Positions 1-9,313 of a stretch of 58,499 nt of DNA are shown here, piece by piece. The notes under the pieces were generated by a model. The model was not told the DNA's origin. It ran no database searches and saw only the letters and a program-made list of their open reading frames with translations. The DNA lies in contig CANJIL010000014.1 in NCBI GenBank assembly GCA_947474455.1, forward strand, positions 1 to 58,499, in the 5' to 3' direction. This DNA comes from Hyphomonadaceae bacterium. Its GTDB lineage: Bacteria > Pseudomonadota > Alphaproteobacteria > Caulobacterales > Hyphomonadaceae. Numbering within the stretch: position 1 is the first letter of the stretch; each line of letters opens with the position of its first letter. Made by a program: the position numbers and the translations under genes.

Positions 1-311
1 GCGACGCGATGACCCGCCTTGATCAGGCGGGCGAGATAGCCTTCTGCTGCATGATAGGGAACGCCGGCCATCGGAATCGGCTGGCCGTTGTGCTGGCCGC
101 GGAAGGTCTGGGTGATGCCAAGCGCCTGCCCCGCGATGACCGCATCATCAAAAAAAAGCTCGTAGAAATCGCCCATACGGAAGAACAGGAGAGCGTCCGG
201 GTGACGTGTTTTCAGCGCGAGATACTGCGCCATAAAGGGCGTCGCGCCCTCCGAGAAGATGGGCGCATTGGAAGCTTCTTGCGCGGCGGCGGTGGATTCA
301 GGCCCCTTCAC
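1..311 (-). CDS. mutS: DNA mismatch repair protein MutS, N-terminal part (cut by window edge)
   Basis: The first 103 codons of MutS, which recognises mismatches and short loops at the start of methyl-directed mismatch repair. The reverse strand reads through the mismatch-recognition domain I, including [10 protein letters not shown] (about residues 44-53), GITQT and the PMAGVPYHA stretch (about 80-88) that are near-invariant in the family. The first domain-I methionine is too far in, and an in-frame stop lies just upstream, so I take the GTG at 311 as start. A GAGG lies 12 bases before it, so the ribosome site is weak. The gene is divergent from maeB across a gap of about 115 bases. The rest of the gene lies outside the window. 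Confidence 0.9.
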   Translation of the reverse strand, partial: MKGPESTAAAQEASNAPIFSEGATPFMAQYLALKTRHPDALLFFRMGDFYELFFDDAVIAGQALGITQTFRGQHNGQPIPMAGVPYHAAEGYLARLIKAGHRV

Positions 312-357
312 GCTTGATTCAAACCTCGTTTACGGCTGAATGCCGGCCTGCATTGCC

Positions 358-372
358 GGGCGACTTTCGCCC
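358..372. promoter_or_regulatory. Short perfect inverted repeat between mutS and maeB
   Basis: GGGCGA-CTT-TCGCCC lies in the divergent mutS/maeB control region. It could be a leader hairpin or an operator for either gene. No T-run follows, so it is unlikely to be a terminator. The assignment is weak. Confidence 0.3.
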
Positions 373-425
373 AAAACAGGATACTGCGTAGTGATCCCAG
401 CGTTCGCCCTCAAGCCCAAAAGCCC

Positions 426-2693
426 ATGACCTCCAAGCGCCCCAGTTTTACCGACGACGAAGCCTTGGCCTTCCACCGTTATCCACAGCCTGGAAAGCTG
501 TCGGTGACGCCAACCAAACCCATGGCGACGCAGAAGGACCTGTCGCTCGCCTATTCGCCAGGCGTGGCCGTGCCTGTGCTGGCGATCGCGAAGGACCCCG
601 AGCTGGTCTACGACTATACGTCGAAGGGCAATCTGGTGGCCGTGATCTCGAACGGCACGGCGATCCTCGGCCTCGGTAATCTCGGACCTATGGCCTCGAA
701 GCCTGTGATGGAAGGCAAGTCCGTCCTCTTCAAACGATTTGCGGACGTCGATTCCATCGACATCGAGGTGGACGAGCTTGATCCGCAGAAATTCATCGAC
801 TGCGTGCGGGCGATCGGGGGAACCTTCGGGGGCATCAACCTTGAAGACATCAAGTCACCGGAATGCTTCATCATCGAGAGCGAGCTGCGCTCGAAACTGG
901 ACATCCCCGTCTTTCACGACGACCAGCACGGCACGGCCATCATCGCGTCCGCCGGCCTGATCAATGCGTGCGAAGTCACGGGGCGCAAACTGTCGGACTG
1001 CAAGGTCGTCATCTCCGGCGCGGGGGCTGCGGGGCTCTCGGTCGCTGGCCTGATCCGCCACCTCGGCGTCAAACGCGACAACATCCTCATGGTTGACCGC
1101 GAAGGCGTTATCTACGAAGGCCGCACTCATGGCATGGACCAGTTCAAGTCCGCCTTCGCCGTCAAAACCAACAAGCGCACGCTCGCGGAAGCTTTCGAAG
1201 GCGCGGACGTGTTCATGGGCCTGTCGGCCAAGGGCGCGGTGACCAAGGACATGGTCAAGACCATGGCCAAGAACCCGATGATCTTCCCGATGGCGAACCC
1301 GGACCCCGAGATCACGCCGGAAGACGTCCGCGAGGTTCGCTCCGACGCGATCATCGCAACGGGCCGGTCGGACTATCCAAACCAGATCAACAACGTTCTC
1401 GGCTTCCCCTACATCTTCCGCGGCGCACTCGACGTGCGCGCGCGCACGATCAACGAGGAAATGAAGGTCGCGGCTGCGAAGGCGCTGGCGCAGCTGGCGC
1501 GCGAAGATGTACCGGATGAGGTCGCCGCGGCCTACTCCGGCTCGCGTCCTACCTTCGGGCCAGACTACATAATCCCTGCCCCGTTTGATCCACGCCTCAT
1601 CTGGTATGTGCCGCCCTTCGTCGCGCAGGCGGCGATGGACACGGGCGTGGCGCGCAAGCCGATCGCTGACATGGACGCCTACCGCGACGGCCTCGCGCAG
1701 CGGCTCAACCCCGCCGCCAGCTTCCTGCAGCGCATCTACGGCAAAGTGCGTTCAGAGAAGCAGAAGCGGATCGTGTTTGCGGAGGGCGAAGAACCGGCCG
1801 TGATCCGCGCCGCCTGGCAGTTCAAGACGCAGGAACTGGGAGAGCCCATTCTGGTCGGCCGCGAGGAACAGGTCACGCGCTCGATGCAGCTCATCGGCCT
1901 GCCGGCCGGAGAGTTGACAATCGTCAATGCCCGCATGTCGGATAAGAACGAGGTATACACTAGCTTCCTCTACAAGCGCCTGCAGCGGCAGGGCTATCTG
2001 CAGCGCGATGTGCAGCGGCTGATCCACCAGGACCGCAACGTGTTTGCGGCCTGCATGGTCGCGCTGGGCGACGCGGACGGCATGGTGACAGGCGTCACGC
2101 GCAATTATGCAACGTCGCTGTCGGATGTCCTGCTGGCCATTGACAAGAGCGAAGACGTGCGGCCGATCGGCGTTTCCGTCGTGATCGGCAAGTCAGGTCC
2201 GATGCTGATCGCAGACACCAGCGTCACCGAAATGCCGGAGGCGAGCGATCTTGCCGGGATCGCGCTGTCGGCGGCCAAGACCGCGCAGAAGCTGGGCTTC
2301 ACGCCGAGGCTGGCCTTCCTCTCCTACTCCACCTTCGGCAATCCGCCGGGTGAACGAATGCAAAAGGTGCGCGACGCGGTCGCGATGCTCGACGCAAGGA
2401 AGGATGTCAGTTTCGAGTATGATGGCGAGATGGCTGTCGACGTGGCGCTGCATCCGGAGGCGCGGCGGCTCTACCCGTTCTGCCGCCTCACGGGACCGGC
2501 CAATGTCCTAGTGATGCCGGCGATCCACTCGGCGGCGATTTCGACCAAGATTGCGGCCGCGCTGGGCGGAGCGACGGTGCTTGGCCCCTTGCTTGTCGGG
2601 CTCAAATCGTCGGTGCAGATCGCACAGCTCGATGCAACCGCACAGGACATCGTGAACCTCGCGGCGTTCGCGGCCTACAATCCAAACGGCTGA
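426..2693 (+). CDS. maeB: NADP-dependent malic enzyme with C-terminal phosphotransacetylase domain
   Basis: Oxidative decarboxylation of malate to pyruvate, yielding NADPH for biosynthesis. The 755 residues match the long MaeB form (E. coli about 759). The malic enzyme part is residues 1-420, with NLEDI (138-142) and FHDDQHGT (163-170) supplying metal ligands and GAGAAG (198-203) as the dinucleotide loop. Residues 430-755 are a phosphotransacetylase-like domain, which in characterised MaeB proteins is regulatory (acetyl-CoA sensing) rather than catalytic. The ATG lacks an obvious Shine-Dalgarno sequence. The gene is divergent from mutS and convergent with ampG, 6 bases away. The family assignment is secure; the regulation is inferred from the family. 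Confidence 0.95.
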   Translation: MTSKRPSFTDDEALAFHRYPQPGKLSVTPTKPMATQKDLSLAYSPGVAVPVLAIAKDPELVYDYTSKGNLVAVISNGTAILGLGNLGPMASKPVMEGKSVLFKRFADVDSIDIEVDELDPQKFIDCVRAIGGTFGGINLEDIKSPECFIIESELRSKLDIPVFHDDQHGTAIIASAGLINACEVTGRKLSDCKVVISGAGAAGLSVAGLIRHLGVKRDNILMVDREGVIYEGRTHGMDQFKSAFAVKTNKRTLAEAFEGADVFMGLSAKGAVTKDMVKTMAKNPMIFPMANPDPEITPEDVREVRSDAIIATGRSDYPNQINNVLGFPYIFRGALDVRARTINEEMKVAAAKALAQLAREDVPDEVAAAYSGSRPTFGPDYIIPAPFDPRLIWYVPPFVAQAAMDTGVARKPIADMDAYRDGLAQRLNPAASFLQRIYGKVRSEKQKRIVFAEGEEPAVIRAAWQFKTQELGEPILVGREEQVTRSMQLIGLPAGELTIVNARMSDKNEVYTSFLYKRLQRQGYLQRDVQRLIHQDRNVFAACMVALGDADGMVTGVTRNYATSLSDVLLAIDKSEDVRPIGVSVVIGKSGPMLIADTSVTEMPEASDLAGIALSAAKTAQKLGFTPRLAFLSYSTFGNPPGERMQKVRDAVAMLDARKDVSFEYDGEMAVDVALHPEARRLYPFCRLTGPANVLVMPAIHSAAISTKIAAALGGATVLGPLLVGLKSSVQIAQLDATAQDIVNLAAFAAYNPNG

Positions 2694-2699
2694 GGCGAC

Positions 2700-4409
2700 T
2701 TATTCGGCCGGCGCGGGCGGCGCTTCGTTCTCGACTTCGGTCCCGCTGAGGCGAGATTGCCGATACCATTCGGCCGCCGAAAGTGCGACGGGGACAAGGC
2801 CGATCGCGGCGGTCAGCAGGAAGACGTAGGCGAAGCCATCGCTTTCGATCAGCGCACCGAGCCAGGGCCGGCCGAGTTGTCCGATCAGCATCGTGAGCGA
2901 GCCCAGCAAAGCCGCCTGCACTGCGGCGTATTTCGGGTTCACCATCGACGTCAGGTAGGCGAGATAAACGACGCTGGCGAAGCCGACCGCCAGGTTCTCA
3001 CCCAGGATCGCAACCGTAAGACGCGCCATGCGGAGCTGGTTATCCCCGAAGCCGCCAAACAGCGCCTCGAGATGGGTGAAGCCGAGGAAGGCGTCCATGC
3101 CGGCGGCGCCCGTTGCGAGGTCGGCAAACAGGAGGTTGGTGGCGGCGGCAAGTCCGGCGGCCACGACCAGCGCGGGCATTCGCCCCATCCATTTCAGCAA
3201 CAGCCCCCCGCCGGTGATGCCCGCAATGATGGCGACGACGCCAATCATCTTCGATGCAAAGGCAACCTCCGTGGCGCTGTGCCCAAGCGCTCCGTGCTCG
3301 GCGCCCATGTAGAATGGATAGGCGAACGAGCCCCAGATATTATCTGCGAAACGATAGGACAGGATAATCGCAAGAGCGAGCAGCGCAGCCCAACGCAACC
3401 GCTCGATCAGGTCGATCATCGGTTCGATGACGGAGCCAAACAGGCCATCCGATGCGCTTTGCAGCCAGGGCGGCAGCTTGGTGGGCTGCGCGGCAGGCTG
3501 CGTCTTGGGCTTGTGGAACCAGAGGAGCCACACTGCGCCGAGCGCGGGAGCGAGGACCGTGGCCACGACGATCAGCGGGCCCATGGTGAGCGTGAAAGGG
3601 CCAGGCTTTGAGGTTTCGGGGTGAACCAGGGAGTCCAGCATGAACGAGCCCAGCGTCCAGAACGCCCATAGCCAGCCGAGCGCTACAATCCCGACGACGA
3701 TATTGCGCCCTTCCCGATCGAAACGCCGGCCGATATCGGCGTTTGCGGCCTTGGCGGAGACGCCGGCGTATTTGGGTTCTGGCGCGATGAGAGAGCCCGT
3801 GATTGTCAGCGCCATTATCAGAGCGAGGATGGCCAGCACGACGTTCCAGCTCATATGGTCGGACAAGATCAGCGCACCTGCGCCTCCGATGAAGGCCGCG
3901 CTGCGATAACCGGCCTGGACCAGTGTCGACAGCGAATTGACATCGTCCTTGTCGCGGGCGGTTTCGATCCGCCACGCATCGAGCACGATGTCGAACGTGG
4001 CGGAGATAAAAGACACCAGCACTGCAATGCCGGCGATGGCCAGCAGGTTGGTCTTCGGGTCAAGCGTCGCGAAGCCGAACAGGAGGACGACCTGTATCGC
4101 CTGCAAGGGCAGGAACCAGCCACGCCGAAGGCCAAAGCGCGCGAAGAACGGCGCCGCCGTGCGATGAAGCGCCGGCGACCACAGGAACTTGAACGAGTAG
4201 GCAAGCGCCGACCATGACAGGATGCCGATCGTCGCCGTGGAAATGCCCTTGGCCGTGAACCATGCGGCCAGCGTGCCGCCGACCACCGTGAATGGCAGGC
4301 CGGAGGCGAAACCAAGCATCAGCATGGCGAGGCGGCGCCGGTCGTTGAAGATCGAGGGCTTGCGCGGGTGGGCGGCGGAGGCGTCTGCTGTGATCGCGGC
4401 CTCGGTCAT
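2700..4409 (-). CDS. ampG: AmpG-family muropeptide permease (MFS)
   Basis: Predicted inner-membrane MFS transporter that imports anhydro-muropeptides for peptidoglycan recycling. There are about 12-14 hydrophobic helices. The N-terminal AmpG signature is present: LGFASGLPF near residue 33, then an AAWF/GILSW/KFLWSPA run, and a conserved DIVLDAWRIE segment near residue 140. At 569 residues it is longer than E. coli AmpG (491), because of a long loop at about 285-330. Its start overlaps the stop of the upstream hybrid kinase by 4 bases, so the two are probably co-transcribed and translationally coupled. Substrate is inferred from family only. Confidence 0.85.
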   Translation of the reverse strand: MTEAAITADASAAHPRKPSIFNDRRRLAMLMLGFASGLPFTVVGGTLAAWFTAKGISTATIGILSWSALAYSFKFLWSPALHRTAAPFFARFGLRRGWFLPLQAIQVVLLFGFATLDPKTNLLAIAGIAVLVSFISATFDIVLDAWRIETARDKDDVNSLSTLVQAGYRSAAFIGGAGALILSDHMSWNVVLAILALIMALTITGSLIAPEPKYAGVSAKAANADIGRRFDREGRNIVVGIVALGWLWAFWTLGSFMLDSLVHPETSKPGPFTLTMGPLIVVATVLAPALGAVWLLWFHKPKTQPAAQPTKLPPWLQSASDGLFGSVIEPMIDLIERLRWAALLALAIILSYRFADNIWGSFAYPFYMGAEHGALGHSATEVAFASKMIGVVAIIAGITGGGLLLKWMGRMPALVVAAGLAAATNLLFADLATGAAGMDAFLGFTHLEALFGGFGDNQLRMARLTVAILGENLAVGFASVVYLAYLTSMVNPKYAAVQAALLGSLTMLIGQLGRPWLGALIESDGFAYVFLLTAAIGLVPVALSAAEWYRQSRLSGTEVENEAPPAPAE

Positions 4410-6154
4410 TCGGCAGCCTGCTTCTTCTGCTGCGCCCAGCGATTGGCGATGTCGCGCAGGCGCGGCGGGTCTATGGGCTTGGCGGCAAGTTGCGAGACGC
4501 CGGCTTCGCGTGCGCGATCTTCGAGCTCGGGATCAATGTCGGCGGTCAGCGCAACGATAGGCGTTTGCGACGCGGGGCCGTCCATCCGGCGAATGCGGCG
4601 GGTCGCCTCAAGGCCATCCATCACGGGCATGCGAATATCCATGAACACAACCGAATAATCGGTTTCGCCCATTCTTTCCAGCGCTTCGGCGCCGGTTCCA
4701 GCAGTGTCGACGCGAAAGCCGGCCGCTGTCAGGGCGCTACGGGCAAGCAGCGCGTTGACGGCGTTGTCGTCCGCAATCAGGGCCGAACCCGCCTCGCCGG
4801 GCTTGCGTTCTTCCAGGCGCGGTTCGGACTGGACAGCTCCGGCAAGCGTGAGGCCGACACGCTCGACAATCGAAGCGGCTCGCAGGGGGCGGATCAGGTA
4901 ACCGGCGCATCCCATTTCGCGGAACGTTTCGAGGCGGGATCGGTCGCCGGGCCGCAGCACGACGAGCGTGCGTTTCTTGCGCGCAATGGATTCGATCCGC
5001 GCGGGCGGAAGCGCCGCGTCGAGAACAACGAGATCGGCGTTCGCTGCATCGTCGACGAGACGCGCATTTCCCTGGCCGAGCGCGGTAATGACGGCGAGCC
5101 TCGATGCTGGCGGCAGATCGATGGCGACAGGGAGCACGCGCTGCGGGCGAACAGGGGCTGGGGCGGCAGGCCGCTCGCCAGCTTCAAGGGGCAACTCGAC
5201 CAGAAACATCGCGCCATGGCCGTAGGACGACGAGAGGCGGACCTTGCCCTTCATGGCGGCAACAAGCCGCGCGACGATGGCAAGACCAAGACCAACGCCG
5301 CCATCGCGCCGGGCGTCTGCGGCGCTGACCTGGCTGAACGCATCGAACAGACGGGCGCGGGCGTGTTCAGGGACGCCTGCCCCGGTGTCGCGAACAACGA
5401 GCTGGAGGCCCCTGCCTTCTCCCCCCGGGCGCGCCTCGATCAGGACAGCGCCGGTTTCGGTGAACTTCACGGCGTTTCCGGCAAGATTGAAGAGGATCTG
5501 GCGCAGGCGCCCGGCATCGCCGATCATTCGCTGCGGAAGATCCGGATGTACAATGGCGGCGATATCAAGACCTGCGGCGTGGGCGCGGGGCGCAAGGAGT
5601 TCAGCGACGTCCTGAACCAGATCAGCGGGATCAAACGGCGCCATGTCCATGGGAATGTCGCCCGCTTCCATGCGCGAGAAGTCGAGCACGTTATTGAGCA
5701 GATCGAGAAGACGCGCTCCGGACTTGCGGATGGCCTGGGTATAGTCGCGCTGGGAGGCGGAAAGTTCGCCTTCCTCCAGCAGTGCGGCCATACCGAGAAT
5801 TCCGTTGAGCGGCGTGCGGATCTCGTGGCTGACGGCTGCGGTGAAGCGATGCGCGGCATCGGGCTTTTCGCGCTGATCGGCAATGGCGAGGCGAACGCCA
5901 GCGACAGGCGCCGAGACGCGCCAATGACGGCCAGCGCGGTCCATGATCTGGGCTGCGATCGCCGCCGCGGGGATCTCGAACGGAACCTTCATCCCGGCCA
6001 TGAACCCGGAAAGAGCGCTTGCCGCCAGTACAAGCCCTTGCGGCCCGACAGCCAAGGCGGCGCCGGGCCAGCCGAGCGCGGTTGTCGACAGCACCTCGCT
6101 GGCGGTAGCTTCAGCAGCCTCGGTTGCAACAGTTTCGGCGGACTTTTTCATCAC
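4406..6154 (-). CDS. Cytoplasmic hybrid histidine kinase with pseudo-receiver and receiver (ShkA-like layout)
   Basis: A 582-residue hybrid sensor kinase with no membrane segment. In order: an N-terminal PAS-like region (about 25-95), a dimerisation/phosphoacceptor domain with SHEIRTP (His110), an ATPase domain with N-box (about 220-235), DTGAG (256-260) and GLGLA (288-292), a receiver-like fold lacking the acidic pocket (about 340-435), and a true receiver (457-575) with acidic DD (462-463), phospho-Asp506 in FMDIRMP and Lys559. This order matches Caulobacter ShkA, whose degenerate first receiver binds c-di-GMP, but I cannot see the ShkA DDR linker motif. Translation may begin at GTG 6154 or the adjacent ATG 6151. 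It overlaps ampG by 4 bases. Confidence 0.85.
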   Translation of the reverse strand: MMKKSAETVATEAAEATASEVLSTTALGWPGAALAVGPQGLVLAASALSGFMAGMKVPFEIPAAAIAAQIMDRAGRHWRVSAPVAGVRLAIADQREKPDAAHRFTAAVSHEIRTPLNGILGMAALLEEGELSASQRDYTQAIRKSGARLLDLLNNVLDFSRMEAGDIPMDMAPFDPADLVQDVAELLAPRAHAAGLDIAAIVHPDLPQRMIGDAGRLRQILFNLAGNAVKFTETGAVLIEARPGGEGRGLQLVVRDTGAGVPEHARARLFDAFSQVSAADARRDGGVGLGLAIVARLVAAMKGKVRLSSSYGHGAMFLVELPLEAGERPAAPAPVRPQRVLPVAIDLPPASRLAVITALGQGNARLVDDAANADLVVLDAALPPARIESIARKKRTLVVLRPGDRSRLETFREMGCAGYLIRPLRAASIVERVGLTLAGAVQSEPRLEERKPGEAGSALIADDNAVNALLARSALTAAGFRVDTAGTGAEALERMGETDYSVVFMDIRMPVMDGLEATRRIRRMDGPASQTPIVALTADIDPELEDRAREAGVSQLAAKPIDPPRLRDIANRWAQQKKQAAE

Positions 6155-6322
6155 CCGGACAGTGTAGGCGCCGCGCTGACCAGAGGATTAACGCGCGATC
6201 CCGCCCGCACCCCGAACTTGGAACCCCAACGGGCAAATCGATAGCAGGACGGCGCCAGCCTTTTTAAAAAGCGCGACCGCGAAAGCCTGTAAATTCAACG
6301 ATCACGACAACGCACAACGCAA

Positions 6323-6351
6323 CCGGCGCGACCCCGATGGGATCGCGCCGG
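6323..6351 (-). terminator. GC-rich hairpin downstream of the H1-like gene
   Basis: The arms CCGGCGCGA and TCGCGCCGG pair perfectly, with a few more pairs inside, about 35 bases past the H1-like stop. There is no clean T-run on the minus strand, so termination is probable but not certain. Confidence 0.45.
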
Positions 6352-6384
6352 CGCATGTTGAAGATCAGGAGCAGACCGAAGCGT

Positions 6385-6729
6385 CTATTTCTTCTTTTTT
6401 GCGGTCTTCTTGGCGGCCCTGGCCGGCTTCTTCACCGAAGTGGCGGCAGCTTTCTTCGGAGCGGGTTTTTTCGGCGCCGGCTTCGCGGTGCGCTTTGCAA
6501 CGGCCCTGGCGACAAGCTTGCGGGCTTTCTTCGCTGCCGCCTTCTTCACGGCGCGCTTGGCGGCCATCGGCGCGGGGCGCGCGGGCTCAACCAAGACCGG
6601 AGCGACGGGCATCGGCGCCGTCGGGATCGTCGCAGGCATCAGTGCAAGCGTCGTCCCTGCTTGAACCGCCGGCGTCGCGATCACCTTGCCGACGGGTTGC
6701 CTTGTGGTCTTCGCTTTCGAGGTAGGCAT
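6385..6729 (-). CDS. Histone H1-like Lys/Ala/Pro-rich DNA-binding protein
   Basis: A 114-residue basic protein. Residues 1-50 are low-complexity and mixed. The C-terminal half is a run of AKKA/KPAPKK-type repeats ending in KKTAKKKK, as in the C-terminal tail of eukaryotic H1 and the Hc1/AlgP-like bacterial proteins, which bind DNA or RNA non-specifically. I start at ATG 6729 because CAGGAG lies 5 bases upstream; a longer reading to 6840 has no ribosome site and unlike composition. It is separated from the SRAP gene by about 250 bases, so it probably has its own promoter. A role in nucleoid compaction is inference. Confidence 0.7.
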   Translation of the reverse strand: MPTSKAKTTRQPVGKVIATPAVQAGTTLALMPATIPTAPMPVAPVLVEPARPAPMAAKRAVKKAAAKKARKLVARAVAKRTAKPAPKKPAPKKAAATSVKKPARAAKKTAKKKK

Positions 6730-6982
6730 TCTGCACTCCTGCTTCTGTTGCAATCGGCGAGGCGCTGTGCTCGCCGCGTTGATCTGATGAGCCGCAAATT
6801 GCCGCGAGAAGCTGAACGCGAAGTTTCCAGAAATGCGCATCCAACATCTCGCGCGAAATTATTTTCGGGTGAGATGTCGCATCATGCTCCGCATCGAGAC
6901 GATCAATCGTCGTCGCCCCAGCGACCATCATCGCGCATGCTAAGACGATCTGAGCGGTGCGCTGATGCCCGCGATCGTGCCG

Positions 6983-7639
6983 CTAGAAGAGCTCCATCTG
7001 CGGCTTCGGCTTCGCGGCGTTCGCGGACTGCTGCTCGGCCATCAGCCAGCCGCCCCCATCGTCGAACGTGCGAAGCAGCGCCTTCACATTCTTCAGCGGC
7101 GCGTCGCTCTCGCCGAGCCATGTCGGCCAGTCTTCCTCGCGTACGATCGCCGGCATGCGATCCGTGATCTTCGCGATCAGCGGATTTGCGGGAACGGTCA
7201 GCTGGACAAAACATGGCACGGCGACGCCATCGCCTTCCCATTCCTCCCAGATGACCGCGATGGCGATGGGTTTGTTGTCCTTCGGGGCGAAGACCCACTG
7301 CTTTGTCTTCCCGCTTGGCAGCTCTTCGCCTTCGTTGAATGTTGCAACGAAACAGATGCCCCGACGCTCAGCGAAAGCGTCCGCAAAGGTCGCGCGACTA
7401 TCGACCGTTTCACTTCGCGCATGCATGTGGTCTGGTTTGAAGGATGTGTTGCCGGGCTTTGAGAAGCCCCACCGCATGTCAACCATCTCGCGTCTTCCAT
7501 CCTCGCCGAGGCGAACGATGCGCGCCATGCGCATGGGCGTGGAAATGCTTACAGGTTCACCCCGGACGATGACGCCGAGCGGTTGAGAGAAGGCTACGAC
7601 CTCCTTCCAACTCGCCATCTGAGTGAATTTCCCGCACAT
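6983..7639 (-). CDS. Divergent SRAP (YedK/HMCES-type) abasic-site protein with C-terminal clamp-like motif
   Basis: 218 residues of the SOS-response-associated peptidase family, whose members crosslink through Cys2 to abasic sites in single-stranded DNA. The family frame is clear: MCGKF start, RMARI (37-41), MRWGF (55-59), ARSET (74-78) and DRMP (160-163). Two of the usual four active-site residues differ: the Asn before ARSET is His73, and the His before xRMP is Thr159. Cys2 is kept, and Glu103 may match the catalytic Glu. The protein ends in QMELF (214-218), resembling a beta-clamp-binding peptide. It sits 6 bases after the HerA-like gene, so both are probably one operon. Whether it still self-processes or crosslinks DNA is unknown. 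Confidence 0.85.
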   Translation of the reverse strand: MCGKFTQMASWKEVVAFSQPLGVIVRGEPVSISTPMRMARIVRLGEDGRREMVDMRWGFSKPGNTSFKPDHMHARSETVDSRATFADAFAERRGICFVATFNEGEELPSGKTKQWVFAPKDNKPIAIAVIWEEWEGDGVAVPCFVQLTVPANPLIAKITDRMPAIVREEDWPTWLGESDAPLKNVKALLRTFDDGGGWLMAEQQSANAAKPKPQMELF

Positions 7640-7645
7640 GAGGGA

Positions 7646-9196
7646 TCAGCGCTTCCTGTTGCCGAACATGCCCCGGAATACAAACTGCGTAAGCTCGCGC
7701 GCGGCCGTGCGCACGAAGGCGTTGCTGGCGGCCTCCACGGGCGTCTGGCGCGTTGATTTGCGGGCGGTCGCCGGCTCGGGCGCCGGGGCTCTTGGAACAA
7801 CTTTGGGGGCAGCCTTTGCCGCATCGCGCCGGGCTTTCGCAGCTTCGGCTTCGGTTTTCTGCTGCTTTGCTAGTTCATCAGCTTTCTTGGCCGCAACGGC
7901 TTCGCGGCCGGTGAGGATTTCGTAGGCGGACTCGCGGTCGATTGTGGCGTCGTATTTCATCGACACAGGGCTTTGCGCCTGAACCGCCGCCCTCTCCTCG
8001 TCGGTTGCGGGGCCAAGGCGCGAGGCTGGCGGTCGGATAATGGTGCGCTCGACCACCGTCGGCGCGCCCTTGAGGTCGAGCGAAGACACCAGCGCCTCGC
8101 CCGTGCCCAGTTCGGTGATCGCCGTTTCGGTGTCGATCGCCGGGTTGGGACGGAAGCTCTGGGCGGCGGCCTTCACGCCCTTGCGCTCGGTCGGCGTGTA
8201 GGCGCGCAGGGCGTGCTGAATGCGGCAGCCGAGCTGGGCCAGGACGTTCTCCGGCAGGTCCCTTGGGTTCTGCGTGACGAAATAGACGCCCACGCCCTTG
8301 GAACGGATCAGGCGGACAACCTGCTCGATCTTGTCGATCAGCGCTTTCGGGGCATCGTTGAAAAGAAGGTGCGCTTCGTCAAAGAAGAACACCAGCTTGG
8401 GCTTGTCCGGATCGCCGACCTCGGGGAGCTGCTCGAACAGTTCCGCCAGCAGCCAGAGGAGGAAGGTGGAATAAAGACGCGGCGAGTTGATCAGCGTTGT
8501 TGCGTCCAGAACGTTCACATAACCGCGGCCATCCGCGCCGACGCGCATGAAATCCGTCAGTTCAAGCGCCGGTTCGCCGAAGAAGGTCTCCGCCCCTTCC
8601 CTTTCCAGCAGCAGCAGCTGGCGCTGCACAGCGCCGACCGAAGCAGCCGCCACGTTGCCATAAGTCTTCTGGATTTCCGGCGCGATGGTGGAGATATGCG
8701 CGAGAAGGCTGCGGAGGTCCTTGAAGTCCAGCAGCAGCAGGTCGTTGTCGTCGGCATACTGGAAGGCGATCGTCAACACGCCTTCCTGCGTGTCGTTAAG
8801 CTGCAGCAGCCGGGCGAGCAGTTGGGGTCCCATTTCCGAGATCGTCGCCCGGATGGGATGGCCCCGCTTTCCGTAGATGTCCCAGAAGATGCAGGGCGCG
8901 GCGGCGTATGTGATCGGCTCCATACCGATCTGGGCGACACGCTCATTGATCTTTTCCAGTCCTTTTCCGGTCGGGGTCGCGGCCAGGCAGATGCCCGACA
9001 GATCGCCCTTAACGTCGGCGCAGAACACCGGGACGCCGGCGGCCGAGAGCTGTTCGGCCATGACCTGAAGCGTGACGGTCTTACCGGTGCCAGTTGCACC
9101 TGCCACCAGCCCGTGGCGGTTGGCGCGCGCCAGAAGCAGGTTCTGCGGCGACTTATGGTCCGGCCCGCCGCCACCGAGAAAAATGCTGTCAGTCAT
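7646..9196 (-). CDS. HerA-like ATPase (DUF853 / YjgR family)
   Basis: 516-residue P-loop ATPase of the HerA/FtsK superfamily. Walker A is GATGTGKT (33-40), Walker B is FFFDEAHLL (about residue 273), and a conserved TQNP sensor follows. These features and the length match the DUF853 helicase HerA-like C-terminal family (E. coli YjgR). Residues about 430-490 are Ala/Lys/Pro-rich and probably disordered. The biochemical role of DUF853 proteins is not established; DNA translocation or remodelling is inferred from the superfamily. It is the first gene before the SRAP protein and divergent from the AI-2E-family gene. Confidence 0.85.
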   Translation of the reverse strand: MTDSIFLGGGGPDHKSPQNLLLARANRHGLVAGATGTGKTVTLQVMAEQLSAAGVPVFCADVKGDLSGICLAATPTGKGLEKINERVAQIGMEPITYAAAPCIFWDIYGKRGHPIRATISEMGPQLLARLLQLNDTQEGVLTIAFQYADDNDLLLLDFKDLRSLLAHISTIAPEIQKTYGNVAAASVGAVQRQLLLLEREGAETFFGEPALELTDFMRVGADGRGYVNVLDATTLINSPRLYSTFLLWLLAELFEQLPEVGDPDKPKLVFFFDEAHLLFNDAPKALIDKIEQVVRLIRSKGVGVYFVTQNPRDLPENVLAQLGCRIQHALRAYTPTERKGVKAAAQSFRPNPAIDTETAITELGTGEALVSSLDLKGAPTVVERTIIRPPASRLGPATDEERAAVQAQSPVSMKYDATIDRESAYEILTGREAVAAKKADELAKQQKTEAEAAKARRDAAKAAPKVVPRAPAPEPATARKSTRQTPVEAASNAFVRTAARELTQFVFRGMFGNRKR

Positions 9197-9313
9197 GTCC
9201 GGCCTCCGGAAGAAGGCCCATTGCTAGCAGAGGCGGCCCTGCCCGCAAGACAATCGCTGATGGCGGCGCAAACGCGCTTTGCACGCGCGCCGATGCGGCA
9301 TAAGTTTCTGGCA

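Noticed and set aside
4490-6244. A 584-codon open frame antisense to the hybrid kinase
   Set aside because: It lies wholly opposite a gene with clear kinase motifs, has Arg/Gly-rich composition and no recognisable domain or ribosome site.
7973-9313. A long N-terminal extension of the AI-2E-family gene
   Set aside because: It runs antisense to the HerA-like gene and adds no domain; family members begin near the first helix.
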